From: Siphonodentalium dalli
Taxonomy: Eukaryota; Mollusca; Scaphopoda; Gadilida; Siphonodentaliidae
Direction of reading: 5' to 3'
Assembly: GCA_032622095.1 (NCBI GenBank)
Contig: CP136062.1
Coordinates: forward strand, 14,785,710 to 14,849,709
Length of the DNA: 64,000 bases
Shown: positions 1-12,512 of the stretch, piece after piece
Position numbering within the stretch: position 1 is the stretch's first letter
Layout of the letters: every line of letters begins with the position of its first letter
Translations under genes and position numbers: made by a program
The notes under the pieces: generated by a model
What the model was told of the DNA's origin: nothing
What the model saw: the letters and a program-made list of their open reading frames with translations, nothing else
The model's database searches: none

Positions 1-3000
1 TTAAGCCTATAGTTTCTGACTTCGTTCTCTCGACCAGTTTTCCTATTAAGCCTATAGTTTCTGACTTCGTTCTCTCGACCAGTTTTCCTATTAAGCCTAT
101 AGTTTCTGACTTCGATCTCTCGACCAGTTTTCCTATTAAGCCTATAGTTTCTGACTTCGTTCTCTCGACCAGTTTTCATATTAAGCCTATAGTTTCTGAC
201 TTCGATCTCTCGACCAGTTTTCCTATTAAGCCTATAGTTTCTGACTTCGTTCTCTCGACCAGTTTTCCTATTAAGCCTATAGTTTCTGACTTCGATCTCT
301 CGACCAGTTTTCCTATTAAGCCTATAGTTTCTGACTTCGTTCTCTCGACCAGTTTTCCTATTAAGCCTATAGTTTCTGACTTCGTTCTCTCGACCAGTTT
401 TCCTATTAAGCCTATAGTTTCTGACTTCGATCTCTCGACCAGTTTTCCTATTAAGCCTATAGTTTCTGACTTCGATCTCTCGACCAGTTTTCCTATTAAG
501 CCTATAGTTTCTGACTTCGATCTCTCGACCAGTTTTCATATTAAGACTATAGTTTATGACTTCGTTCTCTCGACCAGTTTTCATATTAAGCCTATAGTTT
601 CTGACTTCGTTCTCTCGACCAGTTTTCCTATTAAGCCTATAGTTTCTGACTTCGATCTCTCGACCAGTTTTCCTATTAAGCCTATAGTTTCTGACTTCGA
701 TCTCTCGACCAGTTTTCCTATTAAGCCTATAGTTTCTGACTTCGATCTCTCGACCAGTTTTCATATTAAGCCTATAGTTTATGACTTCGTTCTCTCGACC
801 AGTTTTCATATTAAGCCTATAGTTTATGACTTCGTTCTCTCGACCAGTTTTCCTATTAAGCCTATAGTTTCTGACTTCGTTCTCTCGACCAGTTTTCATA
901 TTAAGCCTATAGTTTCTGACTTCGATCGCTCGACCAGTTTTCCTATTAAGCCTATAGTTTATGACTTCGATCGCTCGACCAGTTTTCCTATTAAGCCTAT
1001 AGTTTCTGACTTCGTTCTCTCGACCAGTTTTCATATTAAGCCTATAGTTTCTGACTTCGATCTCTCGACCAGTTTTCCTATTAAGCCTATAGTTTCTGAC
1101 TTCGTTCTCTCGACCAGTTTTCCTATTAAGCCTATAGTTTCTGACTTCGTTCTCTCGACCAGTTTTCCTATTAAGCCTATAGTTTCTGACTTCGATCTCT
1201 CGACCAGTTTTCCTATTAAGCCTATAGTTTCTGACTTCGTTCTCTCGACCAGTTTTCCTATTAAGCCTATAGTTTCTGACTTCGTTCTCTCGACCAGTTT
1301 TCCTATTAAGCCTATAGTTTCTGACTTCGTTCTCTCGACCAGTTTTCCTATTAAGCCTATAGTTTCTGACTTCGATCTCTCGACCAGTTTTCATATTAAG
1401 CCTATAGTTTCTGACTTCGTTCTCTCGACCAGTTTTCCTATTAAGCCTATAGTTTCTGACTTCGTTCTCTCGACCAGTTTTCCTATTAAGCCTATAGTTT
1501 CTGACTTCGTTCTCTCGACCAGTTTTCCTATTAAGCCTATAGTTTCTGACTTCGTTCTCTCGACCAGTTTTCCTATTAAGCCTATAGTTTCTGACTTCGA
1601 TCTCTCGACCAGTTTTCCTATTAAGCCTATAGTTTCTGACTTCGTTCTCTCGACCAGTTTTCATATTAAGCCTATAGTTTCTGACTTCGATCTCTCGACC
1701 AGTTTTCATATTAAGCCTATAGTTTCTGACTTCGTTCTCTCGACCAGTTTTCCTATTAAGCCTATAGTTTCTGACTTCGTTCTCTCGACCAGTTTTCCTA
1801 TTAAGCCTATAGTTTCTGACTTCGTTCTCTCGACCAGTTTTCCTATTAAGCCTATAGTTTCTGACTTCGATCGCTCGACCAGTTTTCCTATTAAGCCTAT
1901 AGTTTCTGACTTCGTTCTCTCGACCAGTTTTCCTATTAAGCCTATAGTTTCTGACTTCGTTCTCTCGACCAGTTTTCATATTAAGCCTATAGTTTCTGAC
2001 TTCGATCTCTCGACCAGTTTTCCTATTAAGCCTATAGTTTCTGACTTCGTTCTCTCGACCAGTTTTCCTATTAAGCCTATAGTTTCTGACTTCGATCTCT
2101 CGACCAGTTTTCATATTAAGCCTATAGTTTCTGACTTCGATCTCTCGACCAGTTTTCCTATTAAGCCTATAGTTTCTGACTTCGTTCTCTCGACCAGTTT
2201 TCCTATTAAGCCTATAGTTTCTGACTTCGTTCTCTCGACCAGTTTTCCTATTAAGCCTATAGTTTCTGACTTCGATCTCTCGACCAGTTTTCCTATTAAG
2301 CCTATAGTTTCTGACTTCGTTCTCTCGACCAGTTTTCATATTAAGCCTATAGTTTCTGACTTCGATCGCTCGACCAGTTTTCCTATTAAGCCTATAGTTT
2401 CTGACTTCGATCGCTCGACCAGTTTTCCTATTAAGCCTATAGTTTCTGACTTCGTTCTCTCGACCAGTTTTCCTATTAAGCCTATAGTTTCTGACTTCGA
2501 TCTCTCGACCAGTTTTCATATTAAGCCTATAGTTTCTGACTTCGTTCTCTCGACCAGTTTTCCTATTAAGCCTATAGTTTCTGACTTCGTTCTCTCGACC
2601 AGTTTTCCTATTAAGCCTATAGTTTCTGACTTCGTTCTCTCGACCAGTTTTCCTATTAAGCCTATAGTTTCTGACTTCGATCTCTCGACCAGTTTTCCTA
2701 TTAAGCCTATAGTTTCTGACTTCGTTCTCTCGACCAGTTTTCATATTAAGCCTATAGTTTCTGACTTCGATCTCTCGACCAGTTTTCCTATTAAGCCTAT
2801 AGTTTCTGACTTCGTTCTCTCGACCAGTTTTCCTATTAAGCCTATAGTTTCTGACTTCGTTCTCTCGACCAGTTTTCCTATTAAGCCTATAGTTTCTGAC
2901 TTCGTTCTCTCGACCAGTTTTCCTATTAAGCCTATAGTTTCTGACTTCGATCTCTCGACCAGTTTTCATATTAAGCCTATAGTTTATGACTTCGTTCTCT

Positions 3001-4834
3001 CGACCAGTTTTCATATTAAGCCTATAGTTTATGACTTCGTTCTCTCGACCAGTTTTCCTATTAAGCCTATAGTTTCTGACTTCGTTCTCTCGACCAGTTT
3101 TCATATTAAGCCTATAGTTTCTGACTTCGATCGCTCGACCAGTTTTCCTATTAAGCCTATAGTTTATGACTTCGATCGCTCGACCAGTTTTCCTATTAAG
3201 CCTATAGTTTCTGACTTCGTTCTCTCGACCAGTTTTCATATTAAGCCTATAGTTTCTGACTTCGATCTCTCGACCAGTTTTCCTATTAAGCCTATAGTTT
3301 CTGACTTCGTTCTCTCGACCAGTTTTCCTATTAAGCCTATAGTTTCTGACTTCGTTCTCTCGACCAGTTTTCCTATTAAGCCTATAGTTTCTGACTTCGA
3401 TCTCTCGACCAGTTTTCCTATTAAGCCTATAGTTTCTGACTTCGTTCTCTCGACCAGTTTTCCTATTAAGCCTATAGTTTCTGACTTCGTTCTCTCGACC
3501 AGTTTTCCTATTAAGCCTATAGTTTCTGACTTCGTTCTCTCGACCAGTTTTCCTATTAAGCCTATAGTTTCTGACTTCGATCTCTCGACCAGTTTTCATA
3601 TTAAGCCTATAGTTTCTGACTTCGTTCTCTCGACCAGTTTTCCTATTAAGCCTATAGTTTCTGACTTCGTTCTCTCGACCAGTTTTCCTATTAAGCCTAT
3701 AGTTTCTGACTTCGTTCTCTCGACCAGTTTTCCTATTAAGCCTATAGTTTCTGACTTCGTTCTCTCGACCAGTTTTCCTATTAAGCCTATAGTTTCTGAC
3801 TTCGATCTCTCGACCAGTTTTCCTATTAAGCCTATAGTTTCTGACTTCGTTCTCTCGACCAGTTTTCATATTAAGCCTATAGTTTCTGACTTCGATCTCT
3901 CGACCAGTTTTCATATTAAGCCTATAGTTTCTGACTTCGTTCTCTCGACCAGTTTTCCTATTAAGCCTATAGTTTCTGACTTCGTTCTCTCGACCAGTTT
4001 TCCTATTAAGCCTATAGTTTCTGACTTCGTTCTCTCGACCAGTTTTCCTATTAAGCCTATAGTTTCTGACTTCGATCGCTCGACCAGTTTTCCTATTAAG
4101 CCTATAGTTTCTGACTTCGTTCTCTCGACCAGTTTTCCTATTAAGCCTATAGTTTCTGACTTCGTTCTCTCGACCAGTTTTCATATTAAGCCTATAGTTT
4201 CTGACTTCGATCTCTCGACCAGTTTTCCTATTAAGCCTATAGTTTCTGACTTCGTTCTCTCGACCAGTTTTCCTATTAAGCCTATAGTTTCTGACTTCGA
4301 TCTCTCGACCAGTTTTCCTATTAAGCCTATAGTTTCTGACTTCGTTCTCTCGACCAGTTTTCCTATTAAGCCTATAGTTTCTGACTTCGTTCTCTCGACC
4401 AGTTTTCCTATTAAGCCTATAGTTTCTGACTTCGTTCTCTCGACCAGTTTTCATATTAAGCCTATAGTTTCTGACTTCGTTCTCTCGACCAGTTTTCATA
4501 TTAAGCCTATAGTTTCTGACTTCGATCGCTCGACCAGTTTTCCTATTAAGCCTATAGTTTCTGACTTCGATCGCTCGACCAGTTTTCCTATTAAGCCTAT
4601 AGTTTCTGACTTCGTTCTCTCGACCAGTTTTCCTATTAAGCCTATAGTTTCTGACTTCGATCTCTCGACCAGTTTTCATATTAAGCCTATAGTTTCTGAC
4701 TTCGTTCTCTCGACCAGTTTTCATATTAAGCCTATAGTTTCTGACTTCGTTCTCTCGACCAGTTTTCCTATTAAGCCTATAGTTTCTGACTTCGTTCTCT
4801 CGTAGTTCGTTCTCTCGTAGTTCGATCTCTCGAC
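1..4834. repeat. 45-bp satellite array, ~107 monomers
   Basis: Head-to-tail 45-bp monomers in uninterrupted phase from base 1 to about 4802, then two truncated remnants up to 4834. Only a few sites vary: C or A in the TTTMTGAC stretch, T/A plus a TCTCT/TCGCT choice after TTCG, and TCCTA or TCATA at the monomer end. Both strands carry stops in every frame, so it is non-coding. The array continues beyond the left edge of the window. Confidence 0.98.
721..4275. repeat. Higher-order duplication inside the satellite
   Basis: Reading the variant sites monomer by monomer, the 30 monomers at 721-2070 match those at 2926-4275 at every variable site, an offset of 2205 bp (49 monomers). The shared run includes the rare TTTATGAC monomers (766, 811, 946 against 2971, 3016, 3151). 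Beyond 4275 the match resumes with small changes. This is a recent block duplication of about 2.2 kb. Confidence 0.9.
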
Positions 4835-5149
4835 AAGGATTTGAGCCCCGTATGTTGGAATTGTCGCTTAGAGCCTTGACTTTGCTTTGCAACTTATCTA
4901 CTGCTAGTACAAGCAAATACATCCCACCCGTTAAGCAGCTGACAAACTACAAGAGGGATATCAACCAGGTTTACATCTCCTTGTGTGCGAAATATGTGTC
5001 ATGGAAAATAATCCGGAAAATGTTAGAATACAAAATCACGTTTCCAATAGAAATATTTTATTTTTGGGAGCAATAAAAAGGAGCTAAATTGGGAGGAATT
5101 TCTAGGGCGGGCAGGCAGGTGTGAGAAACAAACTACTTAATTTGCCTAA
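4835..5149. other. Unique spacer, nothing recognised
   Basis: Single-copy-looking AT-rich sequence between the satellite and the fold-back cluster. A 74-codon open frame at 4852-5076 shows no recognisable motif and is not called. Confidence 0.5.
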
Positions 5150-5980
5150 TCTTTTCAGAGAGGAGCATGCACTTCATTTAGCAATCAACTTTCAACTGAA
5201 TACATGTGTGACATTGTAGTTTGTGGTGAAGAATGCATAATGATAATCAACTTAAATGCCTGGAGCTTTGGTTCTGTTTTGCCCACAGGGGTCTGTAACG
5301 CGCTCCACTGTCCGCCCCCTTTTGCGCTGCCCATATACGCCGCTTCTATATATGTGCCTGCTTCATGCTAATGGTAGTATAATCGACACAAGGGTAACTG
5401 TAGATATTCACCCTTTTAACAGTGTTCGGACAAATTTAGCCCATTCACCCAACTAATGCTAACGATATAGCCACGGATGTATCGGCGAAGAATTCATCTT
5501 TCAATCAATACCACAAACTCCCATCAGAACCATTCATATACATAGCATTTGATAAATTTAGTAGAAACAGACAATCACCGCTCAGTATTAGAATCGAGGT
5601 CCTGGCTATATCGTTAGCATTAGTGGGGTGAATGGGCTAAAAGGGGGTGGACAGTAGAGCACGTTACAGGCCCATGTGGTTTTGCCTTATAAGTTCCCAG
5701 TTGTTAAGTTTAAACCAATAGTCCCCACTTGTACACACTGTAATTCATTGACTTGGTCGTGTTTGTTAATTTTGGGGATATGATACAAGAACCTTAAATT
5801 AATATTATCAGAGCGAAGCATGCATGTCATTTAGAAATCTACTTTTCAATAACAATACTTCTGTGGCAATTTAATTTGCTGTGAAAAAGATAAAGTTAAC
5901 AAACACAACCACACCAATGAATTTGTGTGTAAAAGTGGGGACTGTTGATTTAAACTTAAGAACTGGGAACTTATCCAAAG
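5150..5980. repeat. Nested fold-back elements
   Basis: Two inverted-repeat pairs lie side by side. In the first, the left arm (about 5283-5476, split by ~100 bp of extra sequence) pairs with 5603-5679. In the second, 5686-5768 pairs with 5896-5975. A diverged direct repeat (about 5155-5245 and 5810-5890, both carrying AGCATGCA and CATTTAG) surrounds them. The pattern suggests non-autonomous fold-back DNA elements inserted into or next to each other. No target duplication was identified. Confidence 0.7.
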
Positions 5981-6220
5981 CTCCTGACACTGTTGTTGAT
6001 TTGTAGGCCTATTGTACATTAGAGAAAATAGCCACAAAAGCCTTAAACATATTTCTCAGAGAGAAACTTACGCTCAGTTTAAAGACCCATCTCCTAATGA
6101 GTAAAAAAACTATGGCATTATAATAGTATTGTCATGTCAAAATAAACCAACACAGTCTGTGAAGAACAGCATCAATTATTATTATTTTAATATTCATAGA
6201 TTTTTGCCATTCTGACCTTC

Positions 6221-6400
6221 TTTGGTGGAAATCTATACAAATTACATGCTTTTGATGTGAGTGAATTTTATGATAACAGTTCTAAAGCTGAATTTGTAGT
6301 GAACGTAAGTTGTGCTATAATGTGGTAAATTCAACATTAGAACTGTATTGTAAATTTCACTCACATCGAAAGCATGTAATTGATATACATTTCCACCAAA
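6221..6400. repeat. 180-bp hairpin element
   Basis: The left arm from 6221, starting TTTGGTGGAAAT, is the inverse of the right arm ending at 6400 (ATTTCCACCAAA). Arms are about 66 bp with scattered mismatches around a ~45-bp loop. It is a small fold-back MITE remnant with no coding capacity. Confidence 0.8.
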
Positions 6401-6606
6401 TTCCACCAGAAACATTTAATTTAAATTCTGCATCTCCATAATCTGTCTACACAGTTTAGGGAAAATTTAATAGCCTGACTTGCAGTATGAGACTCTCCAG
6501 TCTGCATTCTAAATTATCTAATCATTATTTATATTGAGACATGCAGACCTTTGGATTTACTAACAGACAATGTTCATCAAACATTGTGCTTACTGAGGTA
6601 TTAGCG

Positions 6607-6689
6607 AGTTTGCGATTTCAAACCGGTACGGGTACCGATACGCGTACGGGTAGCTACCCGTACCGGTACACGTTTTGAAATCGCAAACT
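6607..6689. repeat. 83-bp palindrome with CGGTACGGGTA core
   Basis: The 16-bp outer arms AGTTTGCGATTTCAAA (6607-6622) and TTTGAAATCGCAAACT (6674-6689) are exact inverses. Between them, GTACGGGTA and TACCCGTAC motifs pair again. The centre is GC-rich in an AT-rich neighbourhood. Confidence 0.85.
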
Positions 6690-7186
6690 GTTTTACCGGT
6701 AGAATTCGTCACATCGACTGGTAATGTATGGTGAGCCAACTGCAACAAAAAAGATATTATGATATAGATTGTTATTCGCGTTATTGGCCTATGTTATACT
6801 TAGCGTTATGGGTTGTTGGAAATATGTATTTAGATTAGATGAGCCCCATGATAATCAGTTGCTTTCATCAAGGACGAGCTAGGTGGCAGTTGGAAGAGGA
6901 CGTTGCTTTTCTTTCACTCATATTGGTAACATTTTCAACAATTGGATTATACAAGTCATAGACCGATCGAGTGTTGACAATAAATCGGTTGGAATTTTTA
7001 AACTTAGAAAATAGATTATGATAGCTCAAATATACAATTACGTTATATATAGTTAAAATGTCCAACCAATATTCGGTGTAAAATGTATTGTTTTAGACCA
7101 AGGGTCTAATATTGTCCTACATGTACTTTCAGTTCGATATAATACCGCACTTGTCCCTTATTTTAGTTGGGGAATATTTAGTCATA
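6690..7186. other. AT-rich spacer, nothing recognised
   Basis: No coding signal or repeat match to the rest of the window was noticed. Confidence 0.4.
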
Positions 7187-7581
7187 TTAAAGATGCATAA
7201 TCCGAATTAACGCTCCCAAGTTACTATTTTTTTTTGGCTTCGGGGGTAAAACTAAATATTTGATTCGAATCGAGGAACCCACCAGCAAAGCGCAGAGTGA
7301 TCAGATATCGATTTTTGAAGTTTGTTATTTCTTGAATTGTGTAATTATTTGCGGCCCAGAAAAGAGTCATCAAACCAACGGTCTCGGACAAAATTGCGGA
7401 CGAAGATGCTTAACTCTAAAATCAAGTGGTAATGCGGCCAAAATTTTATACTATAGTTGACAGCAGTTAGCATTATTTTGTTGTAATTAATCGATTCTGA
7501 TAACAAAAGCGTATTTTGAAGAAATGTTCTTGTTGTAACTTTATGATATTGGGACCGTCTGATCGGTTTGAGTAGATTTAA
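7187..7581. mobile_element. TTAA MITE, family 1 (AGGTACTCAATC ends), diverged copy
   Basis: It is flanked by TTAA at 7187 and 7578. The body shares GGCTTCGGGGGTAAAA, TTGATTCGAATCGAGGAACC and CAGATATCGATTTTTGAA with copies at 43669, 48121 and 32786. Its termini have drifted from the AGGTACTCAATC consensus. It is non-coding, and the ORF inside it is incidental. Confidence 0.8.
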
Positions 7582-8091
7582 GTAACCCTTGTTTGGAATC
7601 TTTCAACAGATCGAAGGGTCGGCCCGTCGGGGCAAGGGAATATTTATCCCAAGAAATGGGATTGTTGTCGGGATCTAAACCCGGAGGTAGGTTGGAATGT
7701 TTAACTTGGTAACAAAAAAGGTGTCAAAATGTAGTCTGTTTATTATACGGATTGAATAAAGAGCGTTTCCTTCACTTCTGTGCGAAACACAGAAAACAGC
7801 TGAAACTCGCTCTGCTTATATGCTTAGATTTTGTAGAGTATGTATAGGTATTTCGTGTATTTGGCGACCTATATTATCCCCACTACAGTATACACAAGTA
7901 TTGTGGTTCAAATGCGCCATGTCCGTTCAGATAGTAAATATATATTAAAATGAGAATTCAGTCCCCACCTACATACGATAAGGTAACTAAACGGTAATTG
8001 TATTCAAATGTCCCCGGAGTGAAGGTTTTTTTAACCGAAAAAGGTCCCCGGTGGTCGGTCATTACAAGTGCACACACACACATATTTCCCA
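7582..8091. other. Unassigned spacer
   Basis: No gene recognised. A CA-rich run at 8072-8082 precedes the duplicated zinc-finger upstream segment. Confidence 0.4.
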
Positions 8092-8464
8092 AAATATATA
8101 TATAACTACGTATTGTGACATTGTTCTATTCTACTCTCCGCTGCTTAAGACCACTTTTTAAAATGATTTTTTCGTGATAGAACCATTTTTATTTCCTTTG
8201 GCACGTTTTATGCGAAAGTATCTTAACATAACTGTGTAGATCATCTTTTCGATAAATATAACTATTGTATGAGTTGTTCTGTTAGTTTTAGTCAGATAAT
8301 TCACGTTAAGGTCAGCAGTGGCTTCTGAACGGAAACGCAACAGTAAACTGTATCATTGTATTTCGTACATCTATGGAGTCATCGAATTGAACATTGTTTT
8401 GTTATTAAACCAGTGTAAACTGTTAAAGTGTGGTAAACCATAGAAACAGGTGAACACCTTGACT
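8092..8464 (+). repeat. Upstream segment of zinc-finger module, copy A
   Basis: It is homologous over about 370 bp to 13737-14105 and begins with TATATATAACTACGTATTGT in both copies. Both copies run directly into zinc-finger coding remnants, so this is probably the promoter/5' region or an intron of the duplicated gene family. Confidence 0.8.
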
Positions 8465-8792
8465 ACATATACATGTTGTAGAGGATCCACATATGGTGTC
8501 GCCCGCATCAATGCGATGTATGCGGGGAAACAATTGACTCAATCAAGAAGGCATTCGTCCAGTCGAGAAGGCTGATAGCGGTACACACCGGGGACCTCCC
8601 AGACCATATACATAGGAACCAAGACTGTATTAGTGTGATCTGTGCTAGAATGTAATTATCCAGCCGACGAAGCCTGGTACACACCGGGGATCTCCCATAC
8701 CATAGACATAGGAACCAAGACTGTATTAATGTGATCTGTGCTAGAAGGTAATTATCCAGTCGAAATTATTTAATATTCACTCGAGTAGCCTG
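8465..8792 (+). pseudogene. Degenerate 5' zinc-finger repeats of copy A
   Basis: Translations in shifting frames give recognisable but broken C2H2 pieces, such as a CDVCGE start near 8510 and twice-repeated VHTGDLP linkers near 8583 and 8670. A ~100-bp unit is itself repeated (about 8575-8660 and 8663-8755, both with ACACCGGGGA and AACCAAGACTGTATTA). Stops (TAA) follow each unit. These look like older fingers upstream of the intact run. Confidence 0.65.
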
Positions 8793-9755
8793 ATGAAAAC
8801 CAAGAGGATCCACGCGGGTGATCGGCCATTCCAATGTGATGTGTGTGAGAAATCATTTACTCAGTCTAGTATCCTGGCTACACATAAGAGGATCCACACA
8901 GGGACTCGGCCGTATCGTTGTGATGTGTGTGAGAAATCATTTACTCAATCTATTCACCTGGCTATACATAAGAGGAACCACACAGGGGATCGCCCGTACC
9001 AATGTGATGTGTGCGAGAAATCATTTACTCAGTCGAGTGACCTGACGAAACATAAGAGGATTCACACGGGTGAACGACCGCATCAATGTGATGTGTGTGA
9101 GAAATCGTTTACGCAGAAGGGTAGCTTGACGAGACATAAGAGAATCCACACGGGGGATCGCCCGTATCAATGCGATATGTGCGAGAAATCATTTACTCTG
9201 TCGAGTAACCTGACTACACATAAGAGGATCCACACGGGGGATCGCCCGTATCAATGTGATGTGTGCGAGAAATCATTTACTCAGTCTATAGGCCTGACTA
9301 CACATAAGATGATCCACACAGGGGATCGCCCGTACCAATGTGATGTGTGCGAGAAATCATTTACTCAGTCGAGTGACGTGACGAAACATAAGAGGATCCA
9401 CACGGGTGAACGACCGCATCAATGTGATGTGTGCGAGAAATCATTTGCTGACTCGAGTAGCTTGACGAAACATAAGAGGATCCACACCGGAGATCGCCCG
9501 TACCAATGTGATCTGTGTGAGAAATCATTTACTCAATCTAATCCCCTGGCTACACATAAGATGATCCACACGGGTGATCGGCCATACCAATGTGATGTGT
9601 GCGAGAAATCATTTACTCAGTCGAGTGACCTGACGAGACATAAGAGGATTCACACGGGTGAACGACCGTATCATTGTGATGTGTGTGAGAAATCATTTAC
9701 TCTGAAGGGTGACTTGACGAAACATAAGAGAATCCACACGCGGGATCGCCCGTAA
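8793..9755 (+). CDS. C2H2 zinc-finger protein, 11 fingers
   Basis: A 320-codon open frame consisting almost entirely of eleven 28-residue C2H2 fingers ([21 protein letters not shown]) joined by TGDRP/TGERP linkers, variants of the canonical TGEKP. This family normally binds DNA in the nucleus, with each finger reading about three bases. The residues that contact DNA vary between fingers (SSIL, SIHL, KGSL, SSNL, SSDV, SNPL), as expected for a sequence-specific array. ATG 8793 is the first in-frame Met, just before finger 1. No KRAB, BTB, SCAN or ZAD domain is visible in frame. The frame ends at TAA 9753, where the next finger would have Tyr (TAC), and fingers continue afterwards. It may be a truncated family member, the last exon of a longer gene, or a young pseudogene. 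Confidence 0.75.
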   Translation: MKTKRIHAGDRPFQCDVCEKSFTQSSILATHKRIHTGTRPYRCDVCEKSFTQSIHLAIHKRNHTGDRPYQCDVCEKSFTQSSDLTKHKRIHTGERPHQCDVCEKSFTQKGSLTRHKRIHTGDRPYQCDMCEKSFTLSSNLTTHKRIHTGDRPYQCDVCEKSFTQSIGLTTHKMIHTGDRPYQCDVCEKSFTQSSDVTKHKRIHTGERPHQCDVCEKSFADSSSLTKHKRIHTGDRPYQCDLCEKSFTQSNPLATHKMIHTGDRPYQCDVCEKSFTQSSDLTRHKRIHTGERPYHCDVCEKSFTLKGDLTKHKRIHTRDRP

Positions 9756-10340
<585 letters not shown>

Positions 10341-10410
10341 ATGTAAAATTTTATCATCTGGTATTCTTTGTTTTATGATGCACGTTTTATCAATACAACA
10401 GTCAAAATGT

Positions 10411-10942
10411 TTAAAGGTGGATTATCTCTTTGTAAACATGTATTATATAGTTACCGGGGTATAAAATGTTAGATTTGAATCGAAGACTCCTGTCCGGAAA
10501 TGCTTCAATCGATTAATAATAATTTTATTTCGAATATTTTCTGGTCTAAAAAGGTGTGTTTGTTCAGCTAACGAACAATAGTGGTTACTGTTAACAGAGA
10601 CCAGAAATTATATTGTGCAATTTTGTCACAAATAAACGTTAATTATACTCATTATCGCTTATATCTGTGGAACAAAACAATACAAGCAACCAATTTGTGA
10701 CATTTGACATTCGTTGCGTAGCCGTAGGAACAGCCCAGCGCTCTATATCGCAATACGGTCTCATCCGAATGGTCGGTTCTAGAAATAGTAACATAAACGG
10801 GCCCGATTTAATATTCGAAATAAAATCAATATTAATTGATAGAAGCTTTTCCGGACATAGGTCTTCAGTTCATATCTATTATTTTATACCCACGCAACTA
10901 TTTAAAATTTATTTGTTATTTAAAGAGATAATCCATCTTTAA
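10411..10942. mobile_element. TTAA MITE, family 2 (GGATTATCTCTTT ends), complete
   Basis: TTAA at 10411 and 10939. Termini are AGGTGGATTATCTCTTT and the inverse AAAGAGATAATCCATCT. The body is the reverse complement of the copy at 14876-15404. The matching empty site is at 12597-12600. The 91-codon ORF inside is not conserved as a gene. Confidence 0.9.
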
Positions 10943-11443
10943 AGGCACATGAGGCCTTAGTTGTCGAAATTATTAATATTTGTTCCAATCACCGTAAACA
11001 GAAAAACATTAAAACGTATACAGTTTCGTTCATATATGCCATGACCATCGCGTAAACAGCATGTTATCATAAAGATTTACTATATTTTACCTAAGCAAGA
11101 GCCTGATTATGTTACAGAAGACAACACAATGCTGCTGGCTAATCACACACAAATGGCATAAACGCTCTTTATTCGTTCCATATCAGGAATTCACCCACAA
11201 AGAACGCCTTTCTTTATGTTTACCATCATAATATAAACAAACACCAGAAAAGTAACATTTTATGCTTTTGTTTACATAACAATGGTAAAAAATATGACAA
11301 TAATATACTGTTTATGCGATATTTATTATTTGTATACGGACAAAGGCTGTCTACATTTTGTTGTTCTTTCTGTTTGTGGCGGTTTTTGACGGGTGGAAAT
11401 ATTTTCACAGGATACCCACCGCCAAGGCCAACCGTACCTTTAA
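10939..11443. mobile_element. TTAA-flanked element, family 5
   Basis: It abuts the family 2 element and shares its TTAA (10939), ending at TTAA 11440. Ends are AGGCACATGAGGCC and the inverse of AGGTACGGTTGGCC. A diverged, opposite-strand copy lies at 51131-51500 with common words such as ATAAAGAGC and GGCGGTGGGTA. It is non-coding. Confidence 0.7.
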
Positions 11444-11449
11444 ATATAA

Positions 11450-12512
11450 TGAAACATAATAATATACATATGTAATAATATACACATCGTAATGATATAC
11501 ACATCATGTAATAATATACACATCATGTAATAATATACACACCATGTAATAATATACACACCATGTAATAACATACACACCATGTAATGATATACACACC
11601 ATGTAATACTATACACACCGTGTAATAATATACACATAATGGATTACACATCGTAATGGTATACACAGCATGTAATAATATACACATAATGGATTACACA
11701 TCGTAATGGTATACACAGCATGTAATAATATACACACCGTATAATAATGTACACACCATGTAATAATATACATCATGTAATACTATACACACCGTATAAT
11801 AATGTACACATCATGTAATAATATACACACCATGTAATAACATACACATCATGTAATAATATACACACCATGTAATAATATACACACCATGTAACAACAT
11901 ACACATCGTGTAATACTATACACACCATGTAATAACATACACACCATATAATAACATACACATCATGTAATAATATACACACTATGTAATAATATACACA
12001 TCGTGTAATAACATACACACCATGTAATAATATACACACCATGTAATAACATACACACCATGTAATGATATACACACCATGTAATAATATACACACCATG
12101 TAATAATATACACACTATGTAATAATATACACACCATGTAATAATATACACACCATGTAATAATATACACACCATGTACTAATATACACACCATGTAATA
12201 ATATACACACCATGTAATAATATACACACCATGTACTAATATATACACCGTGTAATAATATACACACCATGTAATAATATACACACCATGTAATAATATA
12301 CACATCATGTAATAACATACACACCATGTAATAATATACACACCGTATAATAATATACACACCATGTAATAATATACACACCATGTAATAACATACACAC
12401 CATGTAATAATATACACACCATGTAATAATATACACACCATGTAATAACATACACACCTTATAATAATATACACACCATGTAATAATATGCACGTCATGT
12501 AATAACATACAC
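11450..12512. repeat. 19-bp minisatellite, long array 2 (~55 units)
   Basis: Units of consensus ATGTAATAATATACACACC with one- or two-base variants. Because 19 is not a multiple of three and the minus strand lacks stops, all three minus frames are open and read the same 19-residue period (MVCILLHGVYIITWCVYYY). The ORFs here are by-products of the repeat. Confidence 0.95.

Noticed and set aside
1-4834. CRISPR-like array
   Set aside because: Repeat and spacer are not distinguishable. It is a contiguous 45-bp satellite in a eukaryotic setting.
10667-10942. 91-codon plus ORF
   Set aside because: Lies entirely inside a TTAA MITE, and the equivalent frame is not kept in the other copies.
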